From the NCBI RefSeq assembly GCF_000024985.1, contig NC_013523.1, forward strand, positions 1,302,001-1,366,000: a stretch of DNA of 64,000 nt, written 5' to 3'. The notes under the pieces are model-generated. The model was not told where the DNA came from, did not search any database, and saw only the letters and a program-made list of their open reading frames with translations. The stretch comes from Sphaerobacter thermophilus DSM 20745. Lineage in GTDB: Bacteria; Chloroflexota; Chloroflexia; Thermomicrobiales; Thermomicrobiaceae. The translations under genes and the position numbers were made by a program. Below are positions 1 through 8,555 of the stretch, in pieces (the stretch's first letter is position 1; each line of letters starts with the position of its first letter).

Positions 1-2
1 GC

Positions 3-500
3 ACCCTCAAGGTGATCGTCGGCGGTGAAGGTAACGTCGGGAAGACCTCGCTGATCCGCAAGTATGCCAAGGGAAAGTTCAGCGAGGCCCGCAACATCAC
101 GCTGGGCATCGATATCACCACGCAGGAGTTCAGCGTCGACGGCGAGACGATCCGCCTGGCGATCTGGGACATCGAGGGCCAGGCAGGCAACCGGCCGAAC
201 TTTTACATCGGAGCCCAGGCCGGAATGCTGGTCTACGACGTGACCGAGCCCGCGTCGCTCCAGGCGTTGACCGAGTGGCATGCCCGCTGCGTCCGGTATG
301 CCCCGGACGCGCCTTTGATCATCGTCGGCAACAAGATCGACCTCGGGCTCGTCTTCCCGCCGACGTGGGGCCGAGTGCTGGCGCGGCATCTCGGCTCGCC
401 ACACGGCTTCCTCTCCGCCAAGACGGGGGAGAACGTGACGCAGGCGTTCAGCCTCCTGGCCGAAGCGGCATACCGGCACGCACGTGCCTCACATCGATAG
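3..500 (+). CDS. Ras/Rab-like small GTPase, 5' end cut off by the window
   Basis: The reading frame is open from the first bases of the window, so the true start lies upstream; an internal GTG at 12 is probably not the start because coding continues 5' of it. All five G motifs of a Ras-superfamily GTPase are visible: P-loop GGEGNVGKTSL, a switch I threonine in NITLGID, the G3 motif WDIEGQ (Ras WDTAGQ, with the Gln that positions water kept), NKID for guanine specificity, and SAKTGEN as G5. The family binds and hydrolyses GTP as a switch. No C-terminal lipidation signal is seen; the protein ends ASHR. Its stop lies 6 bp before fmt, so it may be co-transcribed with it. Effectors and regulators are unknown. 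Confidence 0.85.
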   Translation, partial: TLKVIVGGEGNVGKTSLIRKYAKGKFSEARNITLGIDITTQEFSVDGETIRLAIWDIEGQAGNRPNFYIGAQAGMLVYDVTEPASLQALTEWHARCVRYAPDAPLIIVGNKIDLGLVFPPTWGRVLARHLGSPHGFLSAKTGENVTQAFSLLAEAAYRHARASHR

Positions 501-506
501 GCTGCC

Positions 507-1451
507 ATGGCCATCTCTGTTGTATTCCTTGGCTCCCCCGCATTCGCGGTTCCCTCGCTCCGCGCGCTCGCCTTGGACGCGCGGTTCACTATCCCGCTCG
601 TAGTTACCCAGCCGGATCGCCCGGCAGGTCGCGGCCGCCGGCCACGACCACCAGCGGTGAAGGACGCGGCTATAGAGTTGGGCCTGCCGGTCTTCCAGCC
701 TGAGACGCTGCGAGACCCGGCCGCAGTGGAGCGCCTCGCGGCCGCCGTACCGGACGTGTTGGTCGTTGTCGCCTACGGAGAGATCCTCCGCCAATCCGTC
801 CTCGATCTCGCGCCCCTCGGGTGCCTCAACGTGCACCCGTCGCTGCTGCCGCGCTATCGCGGTTCGTCGCCGGTGCAGGCGGCTATCTTGAATGGCGACA
901 CCGAGACGGGGATCTCGATCATCAAGCTTGTTCGCCGCATGGACGCGGGCCCGATTGTCGCCCAGCGCCGGGTACCGCTCGATGGGACGGAGACGGCCGG
1001 CACCCTGTCAGAGCGCCTTGCCAACCTGGCCGCGGAGATGCTGCCGGATGTGGTCGCCGCTTGGGTCGCCGGGGAGCTTGAAGCCGAGCCGCAGGACGAC
1101 GCGGCCGCGACCTACACCCGGGAGTTGACCACAGCCGACGCGCGGATCGATTGGGGCAAAGACGCCGCGGAAATCGAGCGGCTGGTGCGGGCGATGCAGC
1201 CATGGCCGAAGGCGTGGAGCATCCTCGAAGGTCGGCGGCTGGCGGTGCTTGCCTGCGACATATCCCACAAGCCCAGCACAGAACCCCCCGGCACCATCAA
1301 TGTGTCAGCCCGTCCTCCCCGTGTCGCCACCGGGACCACCGACCTCGTTCTCCTGCGGGTTCAGCCGGAGGGAAAGCGCGAGATGGCGGCCGAGGATTGG
1401 GCCCGCGGCGCGCGTCTCCCCCATGGTGCGCGGTTTGCGCCGGTGGAGTAG
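507..1451 (+). CDS. fmt: Methionyl-tRNA formyltransferase
   Basis: Transfers a formyl group from 10-formyltetrahydrofolate to Met-tRNAfMet for translation initiation in the cytosol. The 314-aa length is normal for the family. The N-terminal Rossmann-type domain starts VFLGSPAFAVPSL; the folate/catalytic segment near residues 105-125 reads LNVHPSLLPRYRGSSP, carrying the Asn and His of the catalytic triad, and the Asp follows in RRMDAGPI. The C-terminal OB-like domain starts near residue 205. The ATG at 507 is six bases after the preceding GTPase stop, and the next gene begins 33 bp downstream. The usual partner def is not adjacent here. Confidence 0.95.
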   Translation: MAISVVFLGSPAFAVPSLRALALDARFTIPLVVTQPDRPAGRGRRPRPPAVKDAAIELGLPVFQPETLRDPAAVERLAAAVPDVLVVVAYGEILRQSVLDLAPLGCLNVHPSLLPRYRGSSPVQAAILNGDTETGISIIKLVRRMDAGPIVAQRRVPLDGTETAGTLSERLANLAAEMLPDVVAAWVAGELEAEPQDDAAATYTRELTTADARIDWGKDAAEIERLVRAMQPWPKAWSILEGRRLAVLACDISHKPSTEPPGTINVSARPPRVATGTTDLVLLRVQPEGKREMAAEDWARGARLPHGARFAPVE

Positions 1452-1484
1452 GAGAGTTGCCCACAGGTAGGAGAGTGAGAACGG

Positions 1485-2159
1485 ATGGCCGACTCGGTTC
1501 CCACCGAGTTGATTGAAGAGTACCGCCAGCGCCAGCGGGAGCTGGCCCACGCCGTCATTGAACGCTCGCTCACGAAGGCGCCGACCGTCATCGCCGCGGT
1601 TGACGTTCACCTCCGCGGCTCGTGGGGCGTCGCCGCCGCCGTCGCCTACACCTATCCCTCGCTCGAGGAGATCGACCACCATGTCGCCACCGGGCGGCTC
1701 ACCTTCCCGTACATTCCGGGTCTACTCTCGTACCGCGAGGCACCGCTGTGCCTTAAAGCGATCCGCGGTCTAGCCCAGGAGCCGGATCTGATCCTGGCGG
1801 ACGGGCAAGGACGGGCGCACCCCCGCCGTGCCGGTATCGCCTGCCACCTCGGCGTTGAACTGGGCCTACCGACCATCGGCGTGGCGAAGTCAATCCTCGT
1901 CGGCCGCCATGATCCACTCGGGGAGGAACGGGGAAGCGTTGCGCCCCTCGTGGCCGACGACGAGGTCGTCGGCATGGCCGTCCGCACCCGCACCGGCGTC
2001 ACCCCGGTCTACGTCTCGGTCGGCCATCTCATCACACTGGATGAGGCAGTCGACTGGACGCTTCGCACGACTACCCGCTATCGCCTTCCGGAACCGTCGC
2101 GCCGGGCACACCGGCTGGCGCAGGTTACCGCCCGCACGCTCCCCACCGACGCACCTTGA
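1485..2159 (+). CDS. nfi: Endonuclease V (deoxyinosine 3' endonuclease)
   Basis: Repairs deaminated adenine by cutting the second phosphodiester bond 3' to deoxyinosine. The 224-aa length matches bacterial EndoV. The RNase-H-like core is recognisable: IAAVDVHLRG (first metal-binding Asp), FPYIPGLLSYREAP (conserved tyrosine/wedge segment and catalytic Glu), LILADGQGRAHPRRAG (second Asp) and GLPTIGVAKS. The ATG at 1485 is preceded by GGAGAG. Same strand and close spacing as fmt; the region downstream has no intact plus-strand gene for nearly 2 kb. Confidence 0.93.
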   Translation: MADSVPTELIEEYRQRQRELAHAVIERSLTKAPTVIAAVDVHLRGSWGVAAAVAYTYPSLEEIDHHVATGRLTFPYIPGLLSYREAPLCLKAIRGLAQEPDLILADGQGRAHPRRAGIACHLGVELGLPTIGVAKSILVGRHDPLGEERGSVAPLVADDEVVGMAVRTRTGVTPVYVSVGHLITLDEAVDWTLRTTTRYRLPEPSRRAHRLAQVTARTLPTDAP

Positions 2160-2259
2160 GACTGACCTCGACGCTGACCCCTGTGCTCTTCCCTGGCCCC
2201 AGACCGGAAGACCGAACGCGCCCTGCCACTTGCGCGTTGGCTGTGCCGGGGACAGATGA

Positions 2260-2604
2260 CGATCGTCTCCTCGTCCACTTCCGCCCCGGTGTTACCCAAC
2301 GACTCCGCGACCCATGTGGCGCACGGCCCATCATCCCAACATCCCCAGCCGTGAACGCGAACTGCACCAGGCTCTGCTGGGGCATCACCGCCCGGCGCAG
2401 AGCGAGTTCCTGGGTACTGTAGGATCCTTCGACTTGACGCGGATTCAGGACCGTCAAATTGGCCTCGGCTGTCGTGTCGCCCACCGAGCAGGTCAACTTG
2501 GCATTGAACCCACCGAAACCCTCAGGATTCCCACCATCATGGGCGCGCCGCAGGAGTGCGCGTGCCTCGGGATCGCCCGTGATCGAGGTGTCGACCGTCA
2601 TCAA
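2260..2604 (-). pseudogene. Fragment of an unrecognised short protein gene
   Basis: A minus-strand frame beginning with ATG at 2604 gives about 60 plausible residues (starting MMTVDTSITGDPEARALL, then an alternating hydrophobic stretch suggesting a beta-rich domain). After about residue 90 the composition in this frame becomes Arg/Ser-rich and looks non-coding, while another minus frame (around 2180-2300, NTGAEVDEETIVICP) looks more protein-like. I read this as a frameshifted or eroded gene. The start loosely recalls DUF3386-type proteins, but I would not name it. An intact small gene of unknown function is the alternative. Confidence 0.3.
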
Positions 2605-2845
2605 GGCTTGTCCCTAAGCACCGATTTGGCAGTAGAGTAGCCCGCGACTGGCAGTGGACATAATCAGTGGAAGCGAGGTGCCGTGATCGCACTCTTGGTC
2701 GCTAGGGTCAGGATCCACGGGCAATCAGGCATTCCGTCGGCCCTCATGCGCTGGGATAATCGACCGGCTTGGTGGGACGCCCTCTATCAACTGGCACCGG
2801 AAACGGAAGAATCCGGGATGGATCCAGCATGGAACACCTAGGTAG

Positions 2846-3106
2846 CCCGAACGTCGTCCGCTGCGACGCGTATCTCTGGCGGACGACGACACGATCCGTA
2901 GGCAGACAAGCCAATCGGCGGCCCGCGATGGCTGGTACAAACGGATCGCGTCCCATGACAGGTTCAAAGAGTGGCCCTCGACGGTCCCGGGCACCTGGAC
3001 GCGCTCCTGGCAATTGTACGAGGCCACGATGCCACCCACGCTCGCGCCAGCGAGGCAGAGGGGCGCCATCTCGGTGTCGGGACGGGGCGAACCGATTTGC
3101 GGATAA
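2846..3106 (+). other. Open, coding-like fragment without a start
   Basis: This plus-strand frame follows a TAG at 2843 and runs 86 codons to a TAA inside the palindrome at 3098-3121. It has no ATG or GTG at its beginning, but residues such as RDGWYKRIASHDRFKEWPST and VPGTWTRSWQLYEATMPPTL have the mixed composition of real protein rather than of antisense GC-rich DNA. It is probably the remnant of a gene whose 5' part is lost. No family was recognised. Confidence 0.25.
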
Positions 3107-3121
3107 GCGCACTTATCCGCA
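3098..3121. repeat. Perfect inverted repeat, 10-bp arms with 4-bp loop
   Basis: The arms TGCGGATAAG (3098-3107) and CTTATCCGCA (3112-3121) are perfect reverse complements separated by CGCA. No T-run follows on either strand, so it is not a standard intrinsic terminator. It sits near the point where the truncated acetyltransferase gene stops resembling its family and where the plus-strand fragment ends, suggesting a junction scar or an element end. Confidence 0.75.
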
Positions 3122-3152
3122 TACACTCGTATTGCAGCTCTAGGAAGACCTC

Positions 3153-3492
3153 TTCTATCCTCAAGGAAGGCCGCGAGCGCGCGCGTCGCGACGCCTTGAC
3201 CCCAGTAATCCGGGCCGATGCAGTAACCGACCATCCGCCGGCCCGCGTCGTTCCAGCTCACGATGTTGCCTGCCACCCGGCCGTCAACCAGGATCATGCG
3301 GGCGACCGCCACGCCATCGCGCAGGACCTTCGACCAGTGCTCCTCTTGGGCCTCCCGATCACGGGTCGGGAACCGTGTCATCGCGGTTGCCTCAGTGTCG
3401 AGCTTGTGCTCGAAGAAGCAAGGCTCGTCGTCGTCCAGAACGCCTCGCAGCACGGCCTGCAATCCCGGTGCTTCTCCCACGCTGGGGTGCAC
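3153..3492 (-). pseudogene. Truncated GNAT acetyltransferase (RimJ/RimL type)
   Basis: From a GTG at 3492 the minus-strand frame encodes about 110 residues of a GNAT fold: EEHWSKVLRDGVAVARMIL, then VAGNIVSWNDAGRRMVGYCI and the acetyl-CoA loop DYWGQGVATRALAAFL. The expected C-terminal third (usually a segment like RPLYA..N.AS.RVLEKCGF) is missing: after LED the frame runs into unrelated sequence including the palindrome at 3098-3121, though it stays open to 2725. The gene therefore looks truncated by rearrangement. The family acetylates N-termini or small amines; no substrate can be given. Confidence 0.6.
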
Positions 3493-3532
3493 CCGCGGTT
3501 CCTCTCACCGCCCGCCTGTGGACGGCATCCGG

Positions 3533-3949
3533 TCATTCCTTGGCATAGGCACCGCCATGGTGGGCGGCTTCACGGAGGATGTCCCCGAGAACGTCCCAGT
3601 CCACGTCGCTAAGGCGCTTGAAACGGATGCAGCTCTTTCCGACGCTGGCCTTCGGGAGACGCTCTTTATGTCGCTCCGGGACATACTGCCCGTCGACCAC
3701 AGCATGGACGTAGACAGAGATATACCGCTTCTGGCTGGCCAGAGCCACGACGGCCGTGTCTCCCTCACGCCCGGAGGCGTAGCGAAAACGATACGGCCCG
3801 TAGCCGATCATGCCGGAGATCATGACCGGAGCCAGGTCTGGGACCGTCGCGCGGATGAACTCATGCAGTTGCTGGACTTCACTTCGCCGCGGTTCGTCCA
3901 GCAGCTCGAAATACTCCTCCGGGCTCTGGGCCTCGGTGCTCGGCGCCAA
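3533..3949 (-). CDS. DUF1801 (YdhG-like) protein
   Basis: A 138-aa protein of the DUF1801/YdhG-like family, recognised by SPEEYFELLDEPRRSEVQQLHEFIRATVPD at the N-terminus (helical), the aromatic-rich centre GMIGYGPYRFRYASGRE, the segment QKRYISVYVHAV and the C-terminal KSCIRFKRLSDVD motif. The family fold resembles a small alpha/beta hydrophobic-pocket protein; its biochemical role is not established. Standalone gene transcribed toward the truncated acetyltransferase, 40 bp away. Confidence 0.8.
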   Translation of the reverse strand: MAPSTEAQSPEEYFELLDEPRRSEVQQLHEFIRATVPDLAPVMISGMIGYGPYRFRYASGREGDTAVVALASQKRYISVYVHAVVDGQYVPERHKERLPKASVGKSCIRFKRLSDVDWDVLGDILREAAHHGGAYAKE

Positions 3950-4118
3950 ATCTGGCTCTCCTTCGCTTGACGTGCATCAATAACCGACGTTGAAAGGCAG
4001 ACCTGTAGCTCGAATCGGGCACCCGAACGATGCTCCTGGTCGGCGCACCCGTCAGTGTACACTGCCCAGAAAGGAAGAACGCCGGGTCGTGCGGCGGCGT
4101 GTTCGGGGAGGACGGGCA

Positions 4119-4994
4119 GTGGAGCGTTTCCTGAAGTGGCTGTTGCCGGCCCTCATCGTCGTCGAAATCGTCCTGGTCCGGGGCGGCGTGCTTACACTCG
4201 GGCAGGCAGTGGCGATCGTGGTCGCCATCGAGGGCGGCATAGCGCTGATCGCCGCGCGGCAGGCGATCGTCGCCGTGCGCCGCTTCCGCGCCGGACGGAG
4301 CGCTGGGGTTGACCCGTGGACCGCCGCCGAGGACGCGCTGACCGTCTTCTTTCCGCGGGTCATGGCGCGATTTCTCGTCATGGAGCCACGCGTCTGGGCC
4401 TGCCTTATCCGCTGGGTCACGCGGCGCTACCGACACGGTCCAGACGACTTTCCGTATCACTCTGGCTCCATCCTGGGCATCTTCATCGTCGTCATACTCT
4501 TCACCACGCCGGTCGAGATCCTCCTGTTCGAGTTGCTGATCCCCTGGACCTGGCTCCGCTGGGTGTTCCTGATCCTGGCCATCTATGCGTTGGTCTGGGT
4601 CTTCGGCCTGTACGCCTCGCTGGTGGTCCTCCCCCACCGCCTGGAATCCGATGGCCTGCGCGTCCGCTACGGCGTCCTGTATGAAACCGTGATCCCACGC
4701 GACCGGATCATTGGCATCGAGGAGGAGCAGCGCAAAGTACCCGGCGGCCGCGAGGGCCTGATCTTCCCTGACGGCGAAACGGGCGTTGCCTACCTCAGTA
4801 TCGGCGGCCGCACGCACTTGAGGATCGAGGTGGCCGAGCCCGTGCAATTCCTTACGCTCACCGGGCCCTCACGGCCGATCGACGTGTTGAATCTCGCGGC
4901 GAACCATGCGGATCGGCTGAGTGCCGCGTTGCGCGAACGCCTTCCAACGTTGAGCCGCGACGACCGCGGCCCCGGCGCGCTCCCCGCAGCGTGA
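4119..4994 (+). CDS. Membrane protein with C-terminal PH-like domain
   Basis: I chose the GTG at 4119 because GGGGAGGA lies six bases before it; an in-frame start at 3990 has no such site. The 291-aa product has an N-terminal hydrophobic segment (about 5-45), a cytosolic stretch with many Arg, two more hydrophobic segments at about 115-170 (GSILGIFIVVILFTTPVEIL and WLRWVFLILAIYALVWVFG), then a soluble domain starting LPHRLESDGLRVRYGVLYETVIPRD. That last pattern matches bacterial PH-like (DUF304-type) domains, as does GRTHLRIEVAEP. Function unknown; probably an inner-membrane protein. Confidence 0.65.
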   Translation: MERFLKWLLPALIVVEIVLVRGGVLTLGQAVAIVVAIEGGIALIAARQAIVAVRRFRAGRSAGVDPWTAAEDALTVFFPRVMARFLVMEPRVWACLIRWVTRRYRHGPDDFPYHSGSILGIFIVVILFTTPVEILLFELLIPWTWLRWVFLILAIYALVWVFGLYASLVVLPHRLESDGLRVRYGVLYETVIPRDRIIGIEEEQRKVPGGREGLIFPDGETGVAYLSIGGRTHLRIEVAEPVQFLTLTGPSRPIDVLNLAANHADRLSAALRERLPTLSRDDRGPGALPAA

Positions 4995-5130
4995 ACCGGC
5001 GCTATACTAGGCAAGCATGTGCCGATTGGTTGGAATCGGTGATGAGCGGGCAGGTCGCCGCTCGGTGCGCCCTCGCCCTCACCGGGCACGAGTGACACGC
5101 GGCAGCGAGTGGTAAGGAGAGTACGCGGCG

Positions 5131-6768
5131 ATGACGATGTCGGTGAAACGGAAAGTTCGCGGTGGTGTGGCGCTGATCAAAGCCCTCGAGGCACACGGCG
5201 TCCGCACCACCTTTGGTATCCCCGGAGTGCATACCCTCGACGCATACGATGCCCTCTATGACAGTGATCACATCGCCACGATTCTCCCCCGCCACGAGCA
5301 AGGTGCAGGGTACATGGCCGACGGGGCCTATCGCGCCACCGGCAAGCCCGGGGTGGCCCTCATCGTCACCGGCCCCGGTGTCACCAACGTCGTGACCGCA
5401 GCGGGCGAGGCGTTCGCTGACAGCTCGCGGATCGTCATCATCGCCACCAATCTTGAGCGCAAGTACCTCGACACGCTGGAGGGCAACCTCCACGAGATGA
5501 AGGACCAGATGGGCGTGATGCGCCCCGTCACGAAGTGGGCGCACCGCGTCATGTCGGCGAAGGAGATCCCGGGCGCCGTTGCCGAGGCCTTCCGGCAGGT
5601 TCAGACCGGACGTGGACGACCGGTCTACCTGGAGATCCCGATTGATGTCATGGCCGAGGAGGTCGAGATCGACGAGCTGCCGGTTGGCGAGGGCGAGCGC
5701 ACGGCACCCAACCCGGAGCAGGTCGCGGAAGCGGCCGACCTGATCGCGGCGGCGAACCGGGTCTTCATCTTCGCCGGTGGTGGTTGCGACGACGAGGAGG
5801 TTTCACCGCTGCTGCGCGAGCTGGCGCATGAGCTAGGCGCCCCGGTCTGCACCTCCCTCATGGGCAAGGGTGCAATCCCGGAGGATGACGACTGCGCCGT
5901 GGGTGCCTTCGGTTACCGCTGGTCGCCGGAGAGCCCGATCGCCTCTCTCATGAAGGGCTCCGATCTCACCATCGCGATCGGCACCGGTCTTGGGGTGCGC
6001 ACGACCGCGCAGGGCACCATGCCGCTCCCGACGCCGCTGATTCACATCGACATCGACCCGCATGAGATCGGGCGGCGCTACCCCACCGCGGTCGGCATCG
6101 TGGCCGATGCCGCGCTCACCCTGAAGGCGCTGCTCGAGGCGGTGCGCGCCGGGAAGCGGCCGAAGGAGCGCTGGTCGGTCGAGGAGATTCGTGCCGTGCG
6201 CGAGGCCAACTTCCAGCCCGCGAACGAGCGCGCTGAGCGTTACGTCGCGTACCTGCGGGCGCTGCGCGAGGCGACGCCGCGCGACGCGATCGTCACCTGC
6301 GACATGACGATGATGTGCTACGAAGCGGTCCGCTACTTCCCCGTCTACGAGCCGCGGACCTTCACCTTCCCGCGCGGGTTCGGGACGCTGGGATCCTCGC
6401 TGCCGACGGCGCTGGGCGCCAAGATCGCCCGGCCCGACCGCAAGGTCGTGTCGCTCAACGGCGACGGCGGCTTCCAATTCACGATGCAGGAGCTGGGTGC
6501 TGCGGCGCACCACCGCATCCCGGTCACCATCGTGATCTTCAACGACAGTACCCATACGGCGGTCAAGGTGGCTCAGCGTGAGGCCTACCCCGGCCGCTAT
6601 ATCGACGTCGATCTCGTGAACCCTGACTATGTCAAGCTCGCGGGCGCCTACGGGATCACGGCGGTGCGTGCCGAGTCCCCCGCCGCCCTGAGCGAGGCGC
6701 TGGCGTCCGCGCTGCAGCGGGAGGAGCCGGTGCTGATCGACGTGCCGATCAAGCTGGAGCAGTACTAG
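5131..6768 (+). CDS. Thiamine diphosphate-dependent enzyme of the acetolactate synthase family
   Basis: The 545-aa protein has the three-domain order of the family: N-terminal pyrimidine-binding domain with the catalytic Glu in PRHEQGAGYMADG (about residue 55), a central Rossmann-like domain (about 190-330), and a C-terminal diphosphate-binding domain with GDGGFQFTMQEL followed by IFND, the GDG...N magnesium motif. AAGGAGA lies 10 bases before the ATG. It lacks a small regulatory subunit gene beside it and diverges from IlvB, so the substrate (acetolactate synthase, oxalyl-CoA-, sulfoacetaldehyde- or benzoylformate-type activity) cannot be set. A TATACT box sits at 5003-5008 without a clear -35. 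Confidence 0.85.
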   Translation: MTMSVKRKVRGGVALIKALEAHGVRTTFGIPGVHTLDAYDALYDSDHIATILPRHEQGAGYMADGAYRATGKPGVALIVTGPGVTNVVTAAGEAFADSSRIVIIATNLERKYLDTLEGNLHEMKDQMGVMRPVTKWAHRVMSAKEIPGAVAEAFRQVQTGRGRPVYLEIPIDVMAEEVEIDELPVGEGERTAPNPEQVAEAADLIAAANRVFIFAGGGCDDEEVSPLLRELAHELGAPVCTSLMGKGAIPEDDDCAVGAFGYRWSPESPIASLMKGSDLTIAIGTGLGVRTTAQGTMPLPTPLIHIDIDPHEIGRRYPTAVGIVADAALTLKALLEAVRAGKRPKERWSVEEIRAVREANFQPANERAERYVAYLRALREATPRDAIVTCDMTMMCYEAVRYFPVYEPRTFTFPRGFGTLGSSLPTALGAKIARPDRKVVSLNGDGGFQFTMQELGAAAHHRIPVTIVIFNDSTHTAVKVAQREAYPGRYIDVDLVNPDYVKLAGAYGITAVRAESPAALSEALASALQREEPVLIDVPIKLEQY

Positions 6769-6836
6769 GACGCCTCGCGCGGCATCGCACCCGGTTTCGG
6801 ACCGGGCGCCGTGCGTGCGAGCGTGATCGTCGTTTG

Positions 6837-6868
6837 CCCCCGCCGACCCCGCTGAGGATCGGCGGGGG
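6837..6868 (+). terminator. Strong GC hairpin after the ThDP enzyme gene
   Basis: CCCCCGCCGA (6837-6846) and TCGGCGGGGG (6859-6868) are perfect reverse complements with a 12-base loop. No T-run follows, so it is a weak case for a classical intrinsic terminator. A TATAAT at 6875-6880, just after it, is a possible -10 box for the next gene, but no good -35 is in place. Confidence 0.45.
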
Positions 6869-6939
6869 CTCCGGTATAATCCTGACGTGTTCAGCCGTGT
6901 GGGCCCGGTCCGGGCCGCATTGCCCAGATACAGATAGGG

Positions 6940-8553
6940 GTGCTCGTGACAACCAGTCCCGAGACGACGGAGGTAGTGGAGACCACGCCGGCGTCGGGTG
7001 CGCGACGGCCTCAGGTCTTCAACTGGCTGCTGCTGTTGATCGTCTTCGTCGGCGGCATCTGCAGCATTGGCATCGAGCTGACAGCCTCGCGCCTGCTCGG
7101 CCCTTACTTTGGTGACTCGACGATCATCTGGGCCAACCTCATCGGGCTGACGATGCTGTACCTCTCGATCGGGTACTACTTCGGGGGCCGGGTGGCCGAC
7201 CGGTGGCCGAGAGCGACCCTGCTCTTCGCCATCACCGCCGTGGCCGGCTTTGCGACGGGCCTGATCCCGTTCATGTCCCGCCCGATTCTCGAGCGCTCGC
7301 TTGTGGCCTTCCAGGACCTCGCGGTCGGGGCCTTCTACGGATCCTTGCTCGGAGTCATCCTCCTGTTCGCCGTGCCGGTGACCCTGCTCGGCTTCGTATC
7401 GCCCTTTGCCATCCGCCTGCGCCTGCTCAGCGTCACCTCTGCCGGGAATACCGCCGGGTCACTCTATGCGCTCTCGACGGTCGGGAGCATCATCGGGAGT
7501 TTCCTGCCGGTTCTCCTGTTGATCCCCTGGGTCGGCACGTACAAGACCTTCTACACCTTCTCCCTGATCCTGATCGGCACTTCGGTCCTTGGGCTGTTGC
7601 TCCTGCGGGCCCGTGTGATGGCACTCGGCGCGCTCCTGCTGGCCCTGATCGTCCTGACCGTCGCCGCGCTCTGGGAGACGAGCTCGATCCGACCGCCGGA
7701 GTACGGGGAGATCGTCTACGAGGACGAATCCCAGTACAACTACATCCAGGTCGTCCGGAACGGGACCGCTCACTACCTGTCACTGAACGAGGGCCACGCG
7801 ATCCACTCGATCTACGACCCGGAGCGCCCGTTGACCGGCGGGCCCTGGGACTACTTCATGGTTGCACCCTACTTCAACCCGGATACCAGTCCCAGCGACG
7901 TCCGCAGCATGGCGTTGATCGGTCTTGCGGCCGGCACGGTGCCCAAGCAGGTCACCGCGGCCTACGGGCCGATCCCGATCGACGGGGTGGAGATCGACCC
8001 GGATATCGTCAAGGTCGGTCGCGAGTACTTCGACATGAACGAGCCCAACCTGAACGTGTTCGTCCAGGACGGACGCTATTTCCTGGCCTCCACCGATCGC
8101 AAGTACGATGTGATCGGCATCGACGCCTACCACCAGCCGTACATCCCCTTCCACCTGACAACCCGGGAGTTCTTCCAGGAGGTGCGTGACCATCTCACGC
8201 CCAATGGCGTCGCGGTGGTCAATGCCGGGCGTACCGCGACCGACTTTCGACTGGTTGATGTGATCGCCTCGACCATGAAGTCGGTCTACCCGAACGTCTA
8301 CATCATCGATGTCGGGCGCTTCGCGAACAGCATGGTGATCGGCACCAACCAGCCCACCGATATCGCCAACTTCGCCGAGAACATCGAACGCCTGCCGCCG
8401 GGGTTAATCCGGACCGTCGGCGAGATCAGCCTGGAGACGGGGAATATCCGCGAATGGACCTCGACGGACCCGCGGCTAGTCTTCACCGACGACTGGGCGC
8501 CGGTGGAGCGGGTGGTCGATTTGATGATCATTGACACGGCGACGGGGCGCTAG
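6940..8553 (+). CDS. Membrane protein fused to a spermidine synthase-like domain
   Basis: The 537-aa product has an N-terminal membrane part (about residues 25-225) with six or more hydrophobic segments of MFS-like/SpeE-fusion type, followed by a soluble Rossmann methyltransferase-like domain related to spermidine synthase: YNYIQVV, the nucleotide-binding segment ALIGLAAGTVPKQV, PIDGVEIDPDIVKVGREYF and VFVQDGRYFL. The aminopropyltransferase catalytic pair (D..DP) is not intact; the segment reads IDAYHQPYIPFHLTT. So polyamine synthesis should not be assumed. Two GTG codons (6940, 6946) are possible starts. Confidence 0.8.
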   Translation: MLVTTSPETTEVVETTPASGARRPQVFNWLLLLIVFVGGICSIGIELTASRLLGPYFGDSTIIWANLIGLTMLYLSIGYYFGGRVADRWPRATLLFAITAVAGFATGLIPFMSRPILERSLVAFQDLAVGAFYGSLLGVILLFAVPVTLLGFVSPFAIRLRLLSVTSAGNTAGSLYALSTVGSIIGSFLPVLLLIPWVGTYKTFYTFSLILIGTSVLGLLLLRARVMALGALLLALIVLTVAALWETSSIRPPEYGEIVYEDESQYNYIQVVRNGTAHYLSLNEGHAIHSIYDPERPLTGGPWDYFMVAPYFNPDTSPSDVRSMALIGLAAGTVPKQVTAAYGPIPIDGVEIDPDIVKVGREYFDMNEPNLNVFVQDGRYFLASTDRKYDVIGIDAYHQPYIPFHLTTREFFQEVRDHLTPNGVAVVNAGRTATDFRLVDVIASTMKSVYPNVYIIDVGRFANSMVIGTNQPTDIANFAENIERLPPGLIRTVGEISLETGNIREWTSTDPRLVFTDDWAPVERVVDLMIIDTATGR

Positions 8554-8555
8554 CG

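Noticed and set aside
2125-2640. A plus-strand frame of about 108 codons (2314-2640) as a gene
   Set aside because: It overlaps the better-looking minus-strand fragment, has no ribosome site and gives a His/Arg-rich product without recognisable fold.
5003-5008. Promoters at isolated TATACT/TATAAT boxes (also 6875, 43449, 46733)
   Set aside because: Each has a good -10 box but no -35-like hexamer at 16-18 bases, so I did not list them as promoters.
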